From Wallacemonas rigidus (lineage: Eukaryota; Euglenozoa; Kinetoplastea; Trypanosomatida; Trypanosomatidae): a stretch of DNA of 64,000 nucleotides. The stretch spans positions 434,001 through 498,000 of the forward strand of contig JASAOL010000608.1 in NCBI GenBank assembly GCA_030849045.1, read 5' to 3'. The notes below the pieces were generated by a model, which ran no database searches, was not told the DNA's origin, and saw only the letters and a list, made by a program, of their open reading frames with translations. The position numbers and the translations under genes were made by a program. Below, in pieces: positions 1 through 10,500 of this stretch; the stretch's first letter is position 1, and every line of letters begins with the position of its first letter.

Positions 1-1093
1 CGGACGGGCGGCCAGCGAGATTCTGCATTCGTTCGCGGTGTCGTTTTAAAGCGACGCGATCAGCTTGTTCGCGGCGCAGGCGGACGACGTTCTCACCACA
101 GCTCTGGGCCGCGTACGTCAGCGCGAGCAGGCGACGGAGTAGCGACAACTTCACCAGGCGAATCGGGTTGCGCGTGGCGAATTCAGGTGGCTCCCGATTG
201 GAGAACCACAACAAGCTCGGGGCCACTGCGAGAGCATTCTCAATGCCTGCCAACGGGTTTTTATTGGCGAAGAAGTTCTCTGCGGCGTGCGTGTTGGACG
301 AAAAGACAAAGGTCTGCATGGAAATCAAGTACTTGCCGAGGCCGGTGAACGTCTTGGCGAGCAGCCCATCCATAACCGTGTGCATGAAGAGAGGAAAGGG
401 CAACAATAGCGCGGCCACACCCAAGCACGAGCCGATCATGATGTCCGCTGCGAACCAACACGAATTCGTTATGGTGTTAAAACCAAAGTAGTCATGCGCA
501 AATCTGACTTCCATCATCCAAAGAAGTGTGTACAGTACCAAGAAGCGGCGCAGAATGCTGTGCTTGACCAAATTTGCGGTGAACATGGCGGCCGCAAACA
601 GACCCCACCATGCCCCGACGTGGTTGGTGATGCCCCAGCTCATGAAGAACAAGCCGAGTAGCATCATGAGAACGACGCCGTTGAGAATGAAGAGATGCAT
701 GCCGATCTGCTTCCCCAAATAGCCCTGGTGGGTAGAGGTGGACACCACCGTCGCCACAATTATCTGCGGGAAGCCTAATTTGAACATGGTGTTCGGATGA
801 TTCGCGAGCACGTACATGGGCAACGTGACGAAAATAATGGTGCGTAAGGACTGCTGAATGATTGTAATCGTCTCTCTGTTCGTGAGAGACTCGAAAAGCG
901 CTTGAATGCCCACTTCATCGTCCTCAATATCTTTATGGAAAAGCACATCTTCAGGAGGGGTAGACGGAGGGGGGAGCCAGGCGTAGCTTCGGAACGGGGT
1001 TTGTCGCCAGCGACGACGAGAGGGCGGCTCCACCTCGACAGCCGTTATGCTTGGCGCTGACGCTGACGAGGCTCCATCACCACTGCGCGGCAT
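1..1093 (-). CDS. Multi-pass membrane protein, FUSC/aromatic-exporter-like, N-terminal part only
   Basis: The reading frame starts at an ATG at 1093 and stays open for 364 codons to the left edge, so the C-terminus is missing. The first ~65 residues are soluble and Pro/Arg-rich. A series of hydrophobic helices follows (for example LRTIIFVTLPMYVL, LFILNGVVLMMLLGLFFM, WWGLFAAAMFTA, FLVLYTLLWMMEV, IGSCLGVAALLLPFPLF), then an amphipathic charged segment ending RLRREQADRVALKRHRERM. The layout of hydrophobic pairs followed by LLPFP and a helical soluble region resembles the FUSC / aromatic acid exporter superfamily of transporters. This is a resemblance only, with no diagnostic motif. A stop codon in frame upstream and a pyrimidine tract with AG 14 nt before the ATG support the start. 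A plasma or organelle membrane location is inferred. Confidence 0.75.
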   Translation of the reverse strand, partial: MPRSGDGASSASAPSITAVEVEPPSRRRWRQTPFRSYAWLPPPSTPPEDVLFHKDIEDDEVGIQALFESLTNRETITIIQQSLRTIIFVTLPMYVLANHPNTMFKLGFPQIIVATVVSTSTHQGYLGKQIGMHLFILNGVVLMMLLGLFFMSWGITNHVGAWWGLFAAAMFTANLVKHSILRRFLVLYTLLWMMEVRFAHDYFGFNTITNSCWFAADIMIGSCLGVAALLLPFPLFMHTVMDGLLAKTFTGLGKYLISMQTFVFSSNTHAAENFFANKNPLAGIENALAVAPSLLWFSNREPPEFATRNPIRLVKLSLLRRLLALTYAAQSCGENVVRLRREQADRVALKRHRERMQNLAGRPS

Positions 1094-1980
1094 GGCAGCG
1101 CGCGCGTCTGAGATTGGAGAGAGAAAAAGAGCGAAGGTTCAAGAAAGCAGTGAAACAACGACAGAGAGGTTTATTTGAATGTATCACCCCGCGGTCAATA
1201 ATGACCCTGTCAATGAAGCGAGATACGTGCAAAGTGAAAAAAAAAAGAAAAAAAAAAGAAGAAGAGAAGAGAAGAGAAGAGAACCGTAAAAAGAAATCGG
1301 CTGAACGAGAGAAGATTTTTTGGTGATGTGTGCCCTCCCTGTCTCTTTTAAACACGGGAAAAAAAAAAGAAGTGATGATCAGCTCTGCGTCTAAACTCAC
1401 ACAGTGAGTGTACTACTGGCCTAACACAAACAAGGGAAAAGCGCGCGCGAGGAAGAGAAAAGATAGGAGGAGCGAGCGAGGGAACGGTGATAGAAGCACA
1501 ACTGAGTGTGGTGAGATGAAGCCAAAGGCACAAGGATGAAATCAGGACCACCTCCGATAGGTGGAACGCATACATGGGAGTGGGGGATGAGAGGGGAGGG
1601 GGAGGGGACGTGATGCCTGCTCGTACACAAAGACACAGTGTGTCCCTGTCTGTTCATGAGGGTGTTTGTGTGCTATCTGGAGAGATTCATTTCTTTCGTC
1701 AACGGTGTGAAGTAAGATAAGCAAAACGGTGAACGGTAGCGGGACGGCGCCGCTAAGAGAGTGAGAGAAAAAGAAGTCCAGCAAGAGAGCGGATCGCTTG
1801 AGACGCTAAGTGGTCGCACGCTACATATATATATAGGGTGGTTAGGAAGGTAAAAGCGCCGTGCGAGGCTGAAAATGCAGCAACAAGGCTTTGGATGTTT
1901 GTGGTCTCACGCGCGAGAAGAAGAAGGAGCGGAGAGTAACAAAAGAAAAAGTAAATACAACAGTGATCTCGCCATCGCGC
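1094..1980. other. Intergenic spacer, no gene seen
   Basis: The spacer lies between the lipase gene stop and the next start. It is rich in purine runs on the + strand (pyrimidine on the coding strand), notably 1236-1290 and 1370-1500, plus a short TA run near 1824-1834. It should contain the 3' UTR of the lipase mRNA and the splice region of the left gene. Short frames here are low-complexity only. Confidence 0.7.
1108..1133 (-). promoter_or_regulatory. Trans-splicing acceptor for the 1-1093 gene
   Basis: On the coding strand a pyrimidine run (CTTTTTCTCTCTCC and flanks) ends in an AG at 1109-1108, only 14 nt before the ATG at 1093. This is the layout of a spliced-leader addition site in trypanosomatids. 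The site is inferred from sequence; a 5' end has not been observed. Confidence 0.6.
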
Positions 1981-4900
1981 TCAGGTGGGGGACGTCTTAG
2001 ATCCGGTGAGGGACGCAGGTGACGGAAACAGTCTAGGGGCCGACTCGCCTGCTGTGTCTGGTACGTTGTAGGGTACAAGACAGCGAAGTGGGGAAAACGG
2101 CTGTACGTCCTTTAGACCTCTGCTCTGCTCCGCATACGTGGTTGAATCCTGTGCAGAGTCCTCATGTGCGCCTTCTGCGCCGTCTGCATCGTCGCCCTCC
2201 TCTCTTGTGAGCAGGTCGTGTCCAGCGCAAGAGGAGCGCGGTCGTTCTCGGTGCTGCACTCGATCAGCTACGGCGTTCAGTGAGTCCGCGTACGCGAGCA
2301 TGGCGTGGTTCAGCACTGCCAAGCCGGGCCCGCTCGTCGGCCGCAGCAGTCGCTCCATCGCCATCGGCTTGCAGACGTAGTTGCCGTGACGATCAATGTT
2401 CACCTGTACGCCCACGTGATGACCGGCCCAGACGCGCCAGCCCGAGACCACGTCGCTCTCATTCACCACGCGGAACGTACGCGGTACCGCCCTGTTGTAC
2501 GCGTCGCGGAAGCTCGCGTTGCCCATGCGCGGTTGACCGAAGGTGTAGACGCAGATGTCGGCGCGGGGGTAGCGGACGAGCGACAGCGCACGGTGCAGAC
2601 TGTAGGCGCACAAACAGGCCAGCGCACCACCGAGACTGTGTCCCGTGACGAAGACGTCTGCAAAGGCACCAGGACCTTCGCACGGCACTCGCTGCTCTTG
2701 ACGGTGTGTATAGGCACCAACAGGTGTCGTGGGGCGAACAGACCGGGTGTCCCGATCATCGCCGTCACTAGTATCACCACGTCGGAGACACCACGTGGGG
2801 CGCGACTCACGGCGACTCTCCGTCGCGGCTGACGATGTTGACGATTCCGGATACGGCACAAACAGGTAGTCGCGTTGAAGCGCGTCGACAACGGCGCTGA
2901 GAACGCGCTCCTTCAGCTGCATCCACATCTCGAGGAAGCCGCTGTGTACCGTCGGTCGCACAGTGAGCAGCCGCTCCGGCATCTCCCGCCAGGCGCGCTG
3001 GTGAAAACGGATGTTCTGCAGAGCGTTCGTGGCATTATCGGTACCGCGGAATGAGACGACGAGGCGAGGCGTTTTACCCGCCTGCGCACGTACGCTGTGA
3101 TCGAGCGTGGTCACAACCACCTGCACGCCCACCATCTCAATGACAGCCAACAGCTGATGGCCGTAGAGACCCGGGTTGAGCGTACGGGGGCGAGGCACCG
3201 GTGAGGTCGCGGCAGACGGTGTGCTTACGCATCGCGATGGGTGAGCGTCATCTGTTTTTTGGTCGGACGGCGTCGCAGTCAGACAAAATGCCGCCGGAGA
3301 TGATCTGGTGTCCTCACGGCTTCGTTCACATGCATTCTTCACCGTGTCCGTGACACCGCTTGTTTTGCTCACCGGGTGTGCGTCCTCACCACCGCGATGG
3401 ACTTGCCGAGGCGGGGTCGCGGTGACCAGATCCGCAGGCACCGCCACAGGCTCTTGAGGAAATCCGCGTTGTGTGAGAATGGGGACGGCAGTCGCGGTAC
3501 CACAGTGAGGCGTGTTGTTCCCGTCGTTCTCACGGGTGTTGTCGTCGGCCTCGGGACCTTGCTGCGGCTGAGGCGCGACACCGTCGTCGTACTGCCTCTT
3601 CCAGTTGAAGAGCCGCGTAAAGAGCCACAGGAGGAAGCGCTCCATCCCACTGAGAACCGCATCAGGTGCCGCGAGAGGATTGACGCGCAGACCCGTCTCG
3701 ACCAGTGCGTCACCGTCGCTCGCCGTCACGGCGTACGCCTCCCACGCCATATTGAAACAATCGATGGCAGTCTCGACGTTGAAGAAGTAGTGCCGGCGTG
3801 CCTCCACGCGAGCGAGCGCCTTGGAGAGGGAGGCAGAAGAGGTCGCGCCACTGCGGTGACGCCGGCCGTGAAGTGCCGCATATAAAGGTCGCTCCACAAG
3901 GGCGTCCTCAACCATGTCCATGAGCTGTCCCGTACCATCAATCAACGTGTGTTCTGCCGTGTGGAAGATCGAAGAGAGCACCCCGCCTGCGCCAGCAATT
4001 GCTGGTGAGCGGGGCCGGTGGTGCGTATATGCGCGGCTCCGTGGATTCGCATCGTGGTGGTCTTGTGCCTGGCCTGGACGCTGCGCGTGGTCTTCGTGAG
4101 TCCGTGCTAAGTCAGGCGAACGTGTCTCCGCAACGGATGTACCGAGTGGCGCTGCTGTCGCAGGGGTGGGGAAGGACGGCGTCGCGGTCGCGACGCTCGA
4201 ACGTGTGGACGCATGAGGAGAGGGAGTGGAAGCAAACGAGGCCGACGCGGTACCCGCCATCAATGAGTCCGCGTGTGACGGCAGCCGTGAGCTGTACGCA
4301 GACAGTTGAGGCGCGTCGAGTGATGTCACGCCACCACCACCACTGCTGTTATCGCCATGCGCGTGCACGTCATTCAACACTGGCGAGGCCTCATCAGCGC
4401 TGGCTGTTCGGCGTGCCAAGTACGGACGCGAAGTGGACGCATCACGGGGCTCTGAAGATGCTCTGTTTGTGCCGTGGCGTCGCGATCGACGTGATGATGC
4501 GGCGACATCGGCTGGGGACACGTGACCTTGATAGTGATAACCGTGCGAATGCGAGCGCGGATACGCGTGCTGTAGCTGGATAGCCATGAAGCGCCGTTCC
4601 TCCTCCTCTGTGGCGAAAATGTAAAGGCTCCCACCGTGCATGTCTAACCATTGAAACCACCGTGATGACCAACGCACGAGCTTCCACATCGGGTTGCTTG
4701 GGCGGATCGGTACACGCGAAGAGGCGGCGATGGGTGTGAAGAGGTACATAAGGTGGTTAACCAGCACGGTGGCCACCACCATAGGACCGAGCTGCGTGAG
4801 AGGCTGGAAGTAGACGAGGTCAAGAAGCTGCGAGTGTCGTGCGGTCATCATCACCGAAATCGCAACAAGATACAAAACGCTGCTCGAGAGAATGAAAATG

Positions 4901-6771
4901 AGCATGCGGCCGAGAAGCTGTTGGGGGCGAGTGTCGAGATAGAGCAATGTCGCCAGCCTCGCGCGCAGCCACCAGAGGGTGAAGAAGACGATCACAAAGC
5001 CGCTAATAAGGACGACGTTTAGCCCCACGCGCAGGCCGCGGCAGATCTTGTCTTCGCAGATGGCCTCCGTGTCCCACACCCAGTCCTCAAAAAAGCTCTG
5101 AGAGACGTCAAGCACGAGCACAACAGTGATGTACACTGTGGTGGCCAAGTAGACCCAATAAGGCGGCGGACGGCGGTGGCATCGTTCATCTTCGAACCGC
5201 GTTAACAAGGAGACAGATGCGACCGTCTGCACAGACCCGGCGACGGCGACGGCGGGAGATGGCCTCTGACCACATGCCACACTCATGCCGAAGCAAAAGC
5301 ACAGGAGCATGGCGACGAAATAATTGGGAAAATGGAACTCGAGGAAGTGATACACGGCAGCAGGGATGCCTCGCCATTCGAAGACGCCAGGAACAAAAAG
5401 CGGGTCCAGGTAACACATGAAGCTGAGCTGGAGAGCCCAGATGCTGCACTGTTCGTATGACCAGGACACCCTGCCAGTACGTTTTTCCTCGCCACTGCCA
5501 CGGCGACTACGGTACACAAATCGCGTGCACGACAAGATGGTGTACACGAGGAAGACGCAGCGCCAGATGAGCGTGCCTAGCGTGTAGAACCCGCGCTGAT
5601 ACCAGACGCCGATGGCCGACGGCGTTGCCGAAGCGAGTGCGAGTTCCGGCTCCACATCCAAGAGTGTCAGTGAGAAGCGTGACTCGTTGCGGGAGGTGAG
5701 AACAGCCACGCTGCGAGGGAGCACGAGCGTGCTGCACCGAGGTTGGTCGACGTAGCACGTGATGGACGCATTGTACACGTAGTGCCAGTGTGTCGGTCCA
5801 CCGCCACTCGCGGAGCCGCTGTCGCCCCCTCCGCTGCTGGTGCTGCTATCACCGTGTGAGGAATGATCAGAGGAAGGGGCGGGAAAAGAACTCAGCGACA
5901 GTGACGGAGACAACGTCGTGGGGAAACATGAATACGGCGCCGCCTTCGTCTCATTGTCGGTGCTGTTGGGCGCGCTGTCGCTGTCGGCGCTCGGGTCGAA
6001 AGGCTCCTCCTCAAGCGCCACACGTAAGAAATAGCGGCGATAGCGAACGGCGGCCCGGTCCTCCTTTGCGCCGGGCTCAACGCCTTTTGGTACGTCTGGG
6101 TCCGTTATGTTCGCCATGGGGGACGCCAAACTGAGCAAGACGTGCGTGAAGCGGTTGACGCGGCGGTCAAGGAGATGCGAGAAGACCTTCGCGCTGGTCC
6201 AGCGGATGGCGTAGCGCTTCCTCAGGGGACGCATTGTTGGCTTGGGTACGTCTGTCGTGGAGGTCGGCACGGTCCACGTCACGCGCGTCGACTCCGCCCA
6301 GACGGACAAAACCGGTGCTGCGTCTTCTGTGGGTAAGGCTCCACTGGGGAACAGCGACGCCAGAGGTGGGGCGTCGATCCAGGAAAACGCATCCACCGCG
6401 CCCGCAGACGTTGTGGAGCGGAGAAAAGGGTGTGCCTCCACTGGGGCCCAATACTTTTGTGCCTCCATGCACTGGCTGCTGTTCCACGCGGAAAGCATAT
6501 CCAAGGACACGCGGTCCGCGCCACAAAACTCGCGCGCTTCCCATTGGAGCTCAACATTGTATGCCTGTGCTACGAGGCCAATCAGCAGCACCGCATACCA
6601 CGTGTAGAGGAACACACGCACCGCAAAGCCAGACATGGACTCCACTTGAAGCTCCAGTCGCGGCCGCCACCGTGCCTTCGCGGCAGAGGGGAGCGTGGGT
6701 TCCGGCACCTCATGGTGCCCACGGCACGTGGTTTCCGCGCGAACGTCAGAGGGCAGCGCACCTGCACGCAT
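1981..6771 (-). CDS. Seven-TM membrane protein fused to a class 3 (sn-1 diacylglycerol-type) lipase
   Basis: The 1596-residue protein starts at ATG 6771; a second ATG at 6636 directly precedes the first hydrophobic helix (GFAVRVFLYTWYAVLLIGLV) and could be the true start. Residues ~70-385 form an N-terminal, probably lumenal, region with several NxS/T sites. About seven hydrophobic helices follow between ~390 and ~690, including CYLDPLFVPGVF and FPNYFVAMLLCFCFGM. This arrangement recalls the GOST/Wntless-TMEM181 seven-TM fold. A disordered linker (~740-1200) leads to a class 3 lipase domain: oxyanion-side FRGTD at 1241-1245, nucleophile elbow GHSLGG with Ser1379, likely Asp1440 (NESDVV) and His1489 (NHAML). 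All catalytic residues appear present, so it should hydrolyse a glycerolipid, perhaps diacylglycerol, at the cytosolic face of an endomembrane. Substrate is inferred from family. Confidence 0.88.
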   Translation of the reverse strand: MRAGALPSDVRAETTCRGHHEVPEPTLPSAAKARWRPRLELQVESMSGFAVRVFLYTWYAVLLIGLVAQAYNVELQWEAREFCGADRVSLDMLSAWNSSQCMEAQKYWAPVEAHPFLRSTTSAGAVDAFSWIDAPPLASLFPSGALPTEDAAPVLSVWAESTRVTWTVPTSTTDVPKPTMRPLRKRYAIRWTSAKVFSHLLDRRVNRFTHVLLSLASPMANITDPDVPKGVEPGAKEDRAAVRYRRYFLRVALEEEPFDPSADSDSAPNSTDNETKAAPYSCFPTTLSPSLSLSSFPAPSSDHSSHGDSSTSSGGGDSGSASGGGPTHWHYVYNASITCYVDQPRCSTLVLPRSVAVLTSRNESRFSLTLLDVEPELALASATPSAIGVWYQRGFYTLGTLIWRCVFLVYTILSCTRFVYRSRRGSGEEKRTGRVSWSYEQCSIWALQLSFMCYLDPLFVPGVFEWRGIPAAVYHFLEFHFPNYFVAMLLCFCFGMSVACGQRPSPAVAVAGSVQTVASVSLLTRFEDERCHRRPPPYWVYLATTVYITVVLVLDVSQSFFEDWVWDTEAICEDKICRGLRVGLNVVLISGFVIVFFTLWWLRARLATLLYLDTRPQQLLGRMLIFILSSSVLYLVAISVMMTARHSQLLDLVYFQPLTQLGPMVVATVLVNHLMYLFTPIAASSRVPIRPSNPMWKLVRWSSRWFQWLDMHGGSLYIFATEEEERRFMAIQLQHAYPRSHSHGYHYQGHVSPADVAASSRRSRRHGTNRASSEPRDASTSRPYLARRTASADEASPVLNDVHAHGDNSSGGGGVTSLDAPQLSAYSSRLPSHADSLMAGTASASFASTPSPHASTRSSVATATPSFPTPATAAPLGTSVAETRSPDLARTHEDHAQRPGQAQDHHDANPRSRAYTHHRPRSPAIAGAGGVLSSIFHTAEHTLIDGTGQLMDMVEDALVERPLYAALHGRRHRSGATSSASLSKALARVEARRHYFFNVETAIDCFNMAWEAYAVTASDGDALVETGLRVNPLAAPDAVLSGMERFLLWLFTRLFNWKRQYDDGVAPQPQQGPEADDNTRENDGNNTPHCGTATAVPILTQRGFPQEPVAVPADLVTATPPRQVHRGGEDAHPVSKTSGVTDTVKNACERSREDTRSSPAAFCLTATPSDQKTDDAHPSRCVSTPSAATSPVPRPRTLNPGLYGHQLLAVIEMVGVQVVVTTLDHSVRAQAGKTPRLVVSFRGTDNATNALQNIRFHQRAWREMPERLLTVRPTVHSGFLEMWMQLKERVLSAVVDALQRDYLFVPYPESSTSSAATESRRESRPTWCLRRGDTSDGDDRDTRSVRPTTPVGAYTHRQEQRVPCEGPGAFADVFVTGHSLGGALACLCAYSLHRALSLVRYPRADICVYTFGQPRMGNASFRDAYNRAVPRTFRVVNESDVVSGWRVWAGHHVGVQVNIDRHGNYVCKPMAMERLLRPTSGPGLAVLNHAMLAYADSLNAVADRVQHRERPRSSCAGHDLLTREEGDDADGAEGAHEDSAQDSTTYAEQSRGLKDVQPFSPLRCLVPYNVPDTAGESAPRLFPSPASLTGSKTSPT

Positions 6772-7509
6772 CGCACGCGCACTGTTGATCTATCGATACC
6801 ACCTGATTTCGTTAAGTTTGTGTGTGTGTGGGTGTGTCTCTCTTCAGTGGCATACGCGTGCGGTAAGGCCTTCGAGACAAGGCGTTCGTGGGCAGGAGAG
6901 AGAGGGAGAGAGTAAAGAAACGTGTGCGCGAACATCAACGGTGAGAGATTGCCAGCGTGAGGACTGTTCTGACCAATGTTCTTGTCTATATTTCCATCAT
7001 CGCTCTAGTCTTTTATTTTTGTTTTTCTTTTTCTGGCCACAGCAAAAGGATTGTGTGGATGTGCGTGGAAGTGCTCTACTGATGTGGCTTCTTTTGGACC
7101 ATGCCTTGCTCCCATCCCCTCATTCATTTATTTTTTTTTCTTTTCGTGATAATTCAAAGTTGTGTGCAGAAGAAAAAAAAAAGGAAGATAGTAAGAAGCG
7201 TGAATGATGGGTGTGAGGCTCGCACGCGCCTAGACGAACAAACGATGGGAAAAATACCGCGTGGGGAGTACAAGAGTGAAATCCGTGGGCCCGCGGCCCG
7301 CGAGAGCCGTGAACAGAGAAAGGGAGATCTAGTAAATGCAAAGAAAAAAGAAAAAATGACAACAAAGAGCAATAGCGTGTGTGCCACACAAACAGGCGAG
7401 TTCAAAAGGAAGGGGATCACACGAACAAGCAAAAAGAATAGCCGGAGAGGTATGTGCGTGTGTGTGCAGAAGAAGAGAAAAATAGAGGAGACTGGCACGA
7501 TGGGGCGGC
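6772..7509. other. Intergenic spacer, no gene seen
   Basis: The spacer has a pyrimidine-rich run on the coding strand at about 6893-6920 followed by AG at 6871-6870, the likely splice region for the lipase mRNA. A/G-rich sequence fills 7150-7500. No frame with trypanosomatid-like codon use was seen. Confidence 0.65.
6812..6853 (-). other. Possible upstream ORF in the lipase 5' leader
   Basis: A 13-codon frame (ATG at 6853, TAA at 6814-6812) lies ~40 nt before the lipase ATG and downstream of the most likely splice AG (6871-6870). If the leader extends this far, the uORF could lower translation of the lipase. The evidence is positional only. Confidence 0.3.
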
Positions 7510-10500
7510 TCACAGGTCAACATCGTCGTAGGCGCCTCCACCGCAGTACCCGCTCTCATCATCCTCACCCTCATACACCGTGTCTCTGTCGAGAAGCGTT
7601 GTGGCGGTGCCATCGCTCATAGCGCGGTAGTCGCGATGAACGCCACGCACGAGTACATCCACAGACGCCAGCCTCGACCCACCGTCAGAGGCCCGGGAGC
7701 TCGGTGTGGGCAGCGCACGCTCATGCGAAGTTGGTACATGAGCGGTGGTTGTTCGCGCCGGCGCGGTCTCACCTTTCGCCGCTGCACACAACGCGGCTGA
7801 CGAGCCGTCGGGATTCAAGTACTGCAGGTAACGCTTCAGCGTCGGCTGGCCGACGAGCTCGGTGCTCTCGGTTGGGTGTGAGGCAGGGGTCACGCTGTGT
7901 GTCGCCTCGGTTGCAGTCGTGGACGCGGGCAGGGTGTACCCGCGCCACGGAAGTCGCACCGCCTGCTCGTCCGCATCTTCCACGTCGTGTTCGTACGCGG
8001 TGTTCACGGTACGGCGACTTGGGAGAGTGCTGGTGTTGGTGGTGCTGCTGTTGGGGCTGCTGCTTCGGCTGTGGTGATGGTGGTGGCGGCACGTTTTCTG
8101 CACGTGAATAGGGCTCGGTGTGCCGAAGCGAGAGGGCTTTACGGGCGACGGCGCCACATCCACAGGGGTCGAGGACGACTCGCTGGGTTGGCGCGGATGC
8201 CCTTCGGCCACGGGTACCGTCGATCGTGGTAGCTCCGCTACGCTCGACGCACACGTCGGCGCGGCGGACACGCGATCTGTCTCGTCTGCGACATGCTGCG
8301 CGTCGTCACGATGTGTCGCATCCGCAGTGCCTGCAGAGATCTCGCTACGGGCCGCACCATCACTGACCGCACTCACCTCTGTGGTCACCCTGCTCACGCT
8401 CATCATCCCCGCCATCACGGTACCAGCGGTCTCCGCGAGACGTGCGTATTTGGTCTCTCGTTCCACCGTCCCGGCCACGTCCTCCATCGCTCGCTCCTCC
8501 GTGCTGGGCATGGAGGGCGTCGTGTGGTGCGCGCACCGCGCCAACGGCGTCCTCTGCGTCGCGGATGACAACGAAGCGTCATCGGCTGCACGAGACTCTC
8601 CCCCAGAGCATCCCCCGCTGCAGTCGTCGACCGCAGAGGCAGTGGCTTCCACAGGAGGGAGAGAGGGGGCGGCGCTCACACGATCGTCAACCGCACTATC
8701 ATTCTGGTCAACGCTAGGTGCGCCATTAGGCGCGGTACTTCGAGGGCGGGCAGCCTCACTCTCACGCTCGGGAGAGACACAGGAACGACCCACCACAGCC
8801 GGCACTTCCACCGGTCGCCGAACAGAGCTGCCAGGTGAGCGGTGGTGCGTGTCTTCGACTTTGTTGCGTTCGCCACCGCTGCGTCTTGGGTCCTCACGGA
8901 TGAGAACGGGTGGCGCCGTGTCGAGGTGCATGGAGCCACGTGTCGCGCTCGGCTCGCTCGGCTCTGTGTGCGGCGAAGGTTGTCGGGGTGCGTACGACAC
9001 AAGACCGGCCTGCGCTGTGGCGGCACGTGAGAGCTGCGGCGGAAGGCACGGTGCAGCGGAGGTCAACGCCGACGAGAGCTGCGGTGTTGGTACGCCCGAT
9101 GACGACGATGACGATGGAAGATAGGACAGCTCATCCGTTCGGACAGTCGATGTGTTGGTCGAGTGTGGAGCTGGTGCCTTGGTGCCCGCACACTGCCCTC
9201 CGGCGTCGCTGTGAGAGCGTACAGGAGGCGGCTTCGTCTGTCCCGCGTTTGGCATGGGTAAGTGCTCACTGTGGGCGTGAAGTGCGTGCCAGGAGGCAGA
9301 GGAGGTTGAGGAGCCCGTCGCTGACGGTATGTCTGGGATCAGTGCATGTGCCTCGTCAGCCCTTTTTGTGTGTGCTGACGCTTGCGGTGTTTGGTTCTCG
9401 GAAGAGGGGGCGATAGGCACGACCTGTCGAGCTGAGAGCGAGGGGTGTTCATGTCCGAGAGGGCGGGCGCGGGCGGGGACGGGTGTGTCAGGCGATGAGG
9501 GCGGCGGCAACTGCTGCGGACGGTACGAGTGTGAAACCACCGCAATGGTCGGCTTACGAGTCACGTGATGTTTGCCTGGAGAGTCCGGTGAGCGGGGGAC
9601 TACGGCTGTTGATGTGCGCGGCGCAGCTGACATCGGCGCCGCGGCAGCAGGGGCGTAGGCGGCTAGCTCGTTCTTGGCAGCAGCCAAGGGGACGTGAGAA
9701 GAGACCGAGGAGTACAGGGCCACGCTGGAGACACAGCTGGTGCTCACAGGTGTGCTGGGGGCGATAGGTTTCTCTGCGCGACCAATCACCTCTGCGTGAT
9801 GTCTGTCGCCGCCGTCACGTTGATTCTGCAGAGTTGTCAATGGCTCCCCCCTTACTCCCTCGGGTTGTTCGTCAATATCATGCGTCTCTTCCTCCATCTC
9901 TTCAGGTAGGGTCGCCTGTAGCGCAGCCTTGCGTTGTGCCGTAGGTGGGCAAGGTCCTTCCCAGCCAGCCTGATGAGTCGCAGGCACAGACGTTGCCGCG
10001 GAGAGGGACACCGAAGACGCGGGCTGTGGCACGTCTCTTGTCTCACAGCTCATGTCTGGCTCCGCGAACGCCCTGAGTCCATGCGCCGCATCCTTGGCGC
10101 TGCGTCCATCACGTTGGTACTCATTCCTTCCCTCGCTCGCCTCCCTGCCCTCCGCTTCGCGACGCTCTCGCCTCAGCGACGACACCGAGTCTGGCGCAGC
10201 ATCGTCCTCATCATACACCACGACAGGCCCGCGACCTTGTTGCGCCCTGAACGGAGGAGAGATGTAGCACCCGTACTCAAAGTGTGGGGGTCTGGGTTGA
10301 TCGTCCCTGTCGACAAGCACCGCATCAGTGTAAAGAGCAGCGGACGTGCTGTCAGGCGTAAGACGTTTTTCCATCGTGTGCGTACCGCGTGGAGTGAGAT
10401 AGGTAACGTACCTCGGTGTGTGAGATTGGACGAGGGCATCATCCCTGGTCTGGTCACCGTTGTCCTCACCACTATCGTCGCTCTTCGCGGGTCTGTGTGC

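Noticed and set aside
2305-2832. 175-codon + strand frame
   Set aside because: It lies opposite the lipase domain; GC-rich third positions on one strand create long open shadows. No other evidence for + strand genes exists in the window.
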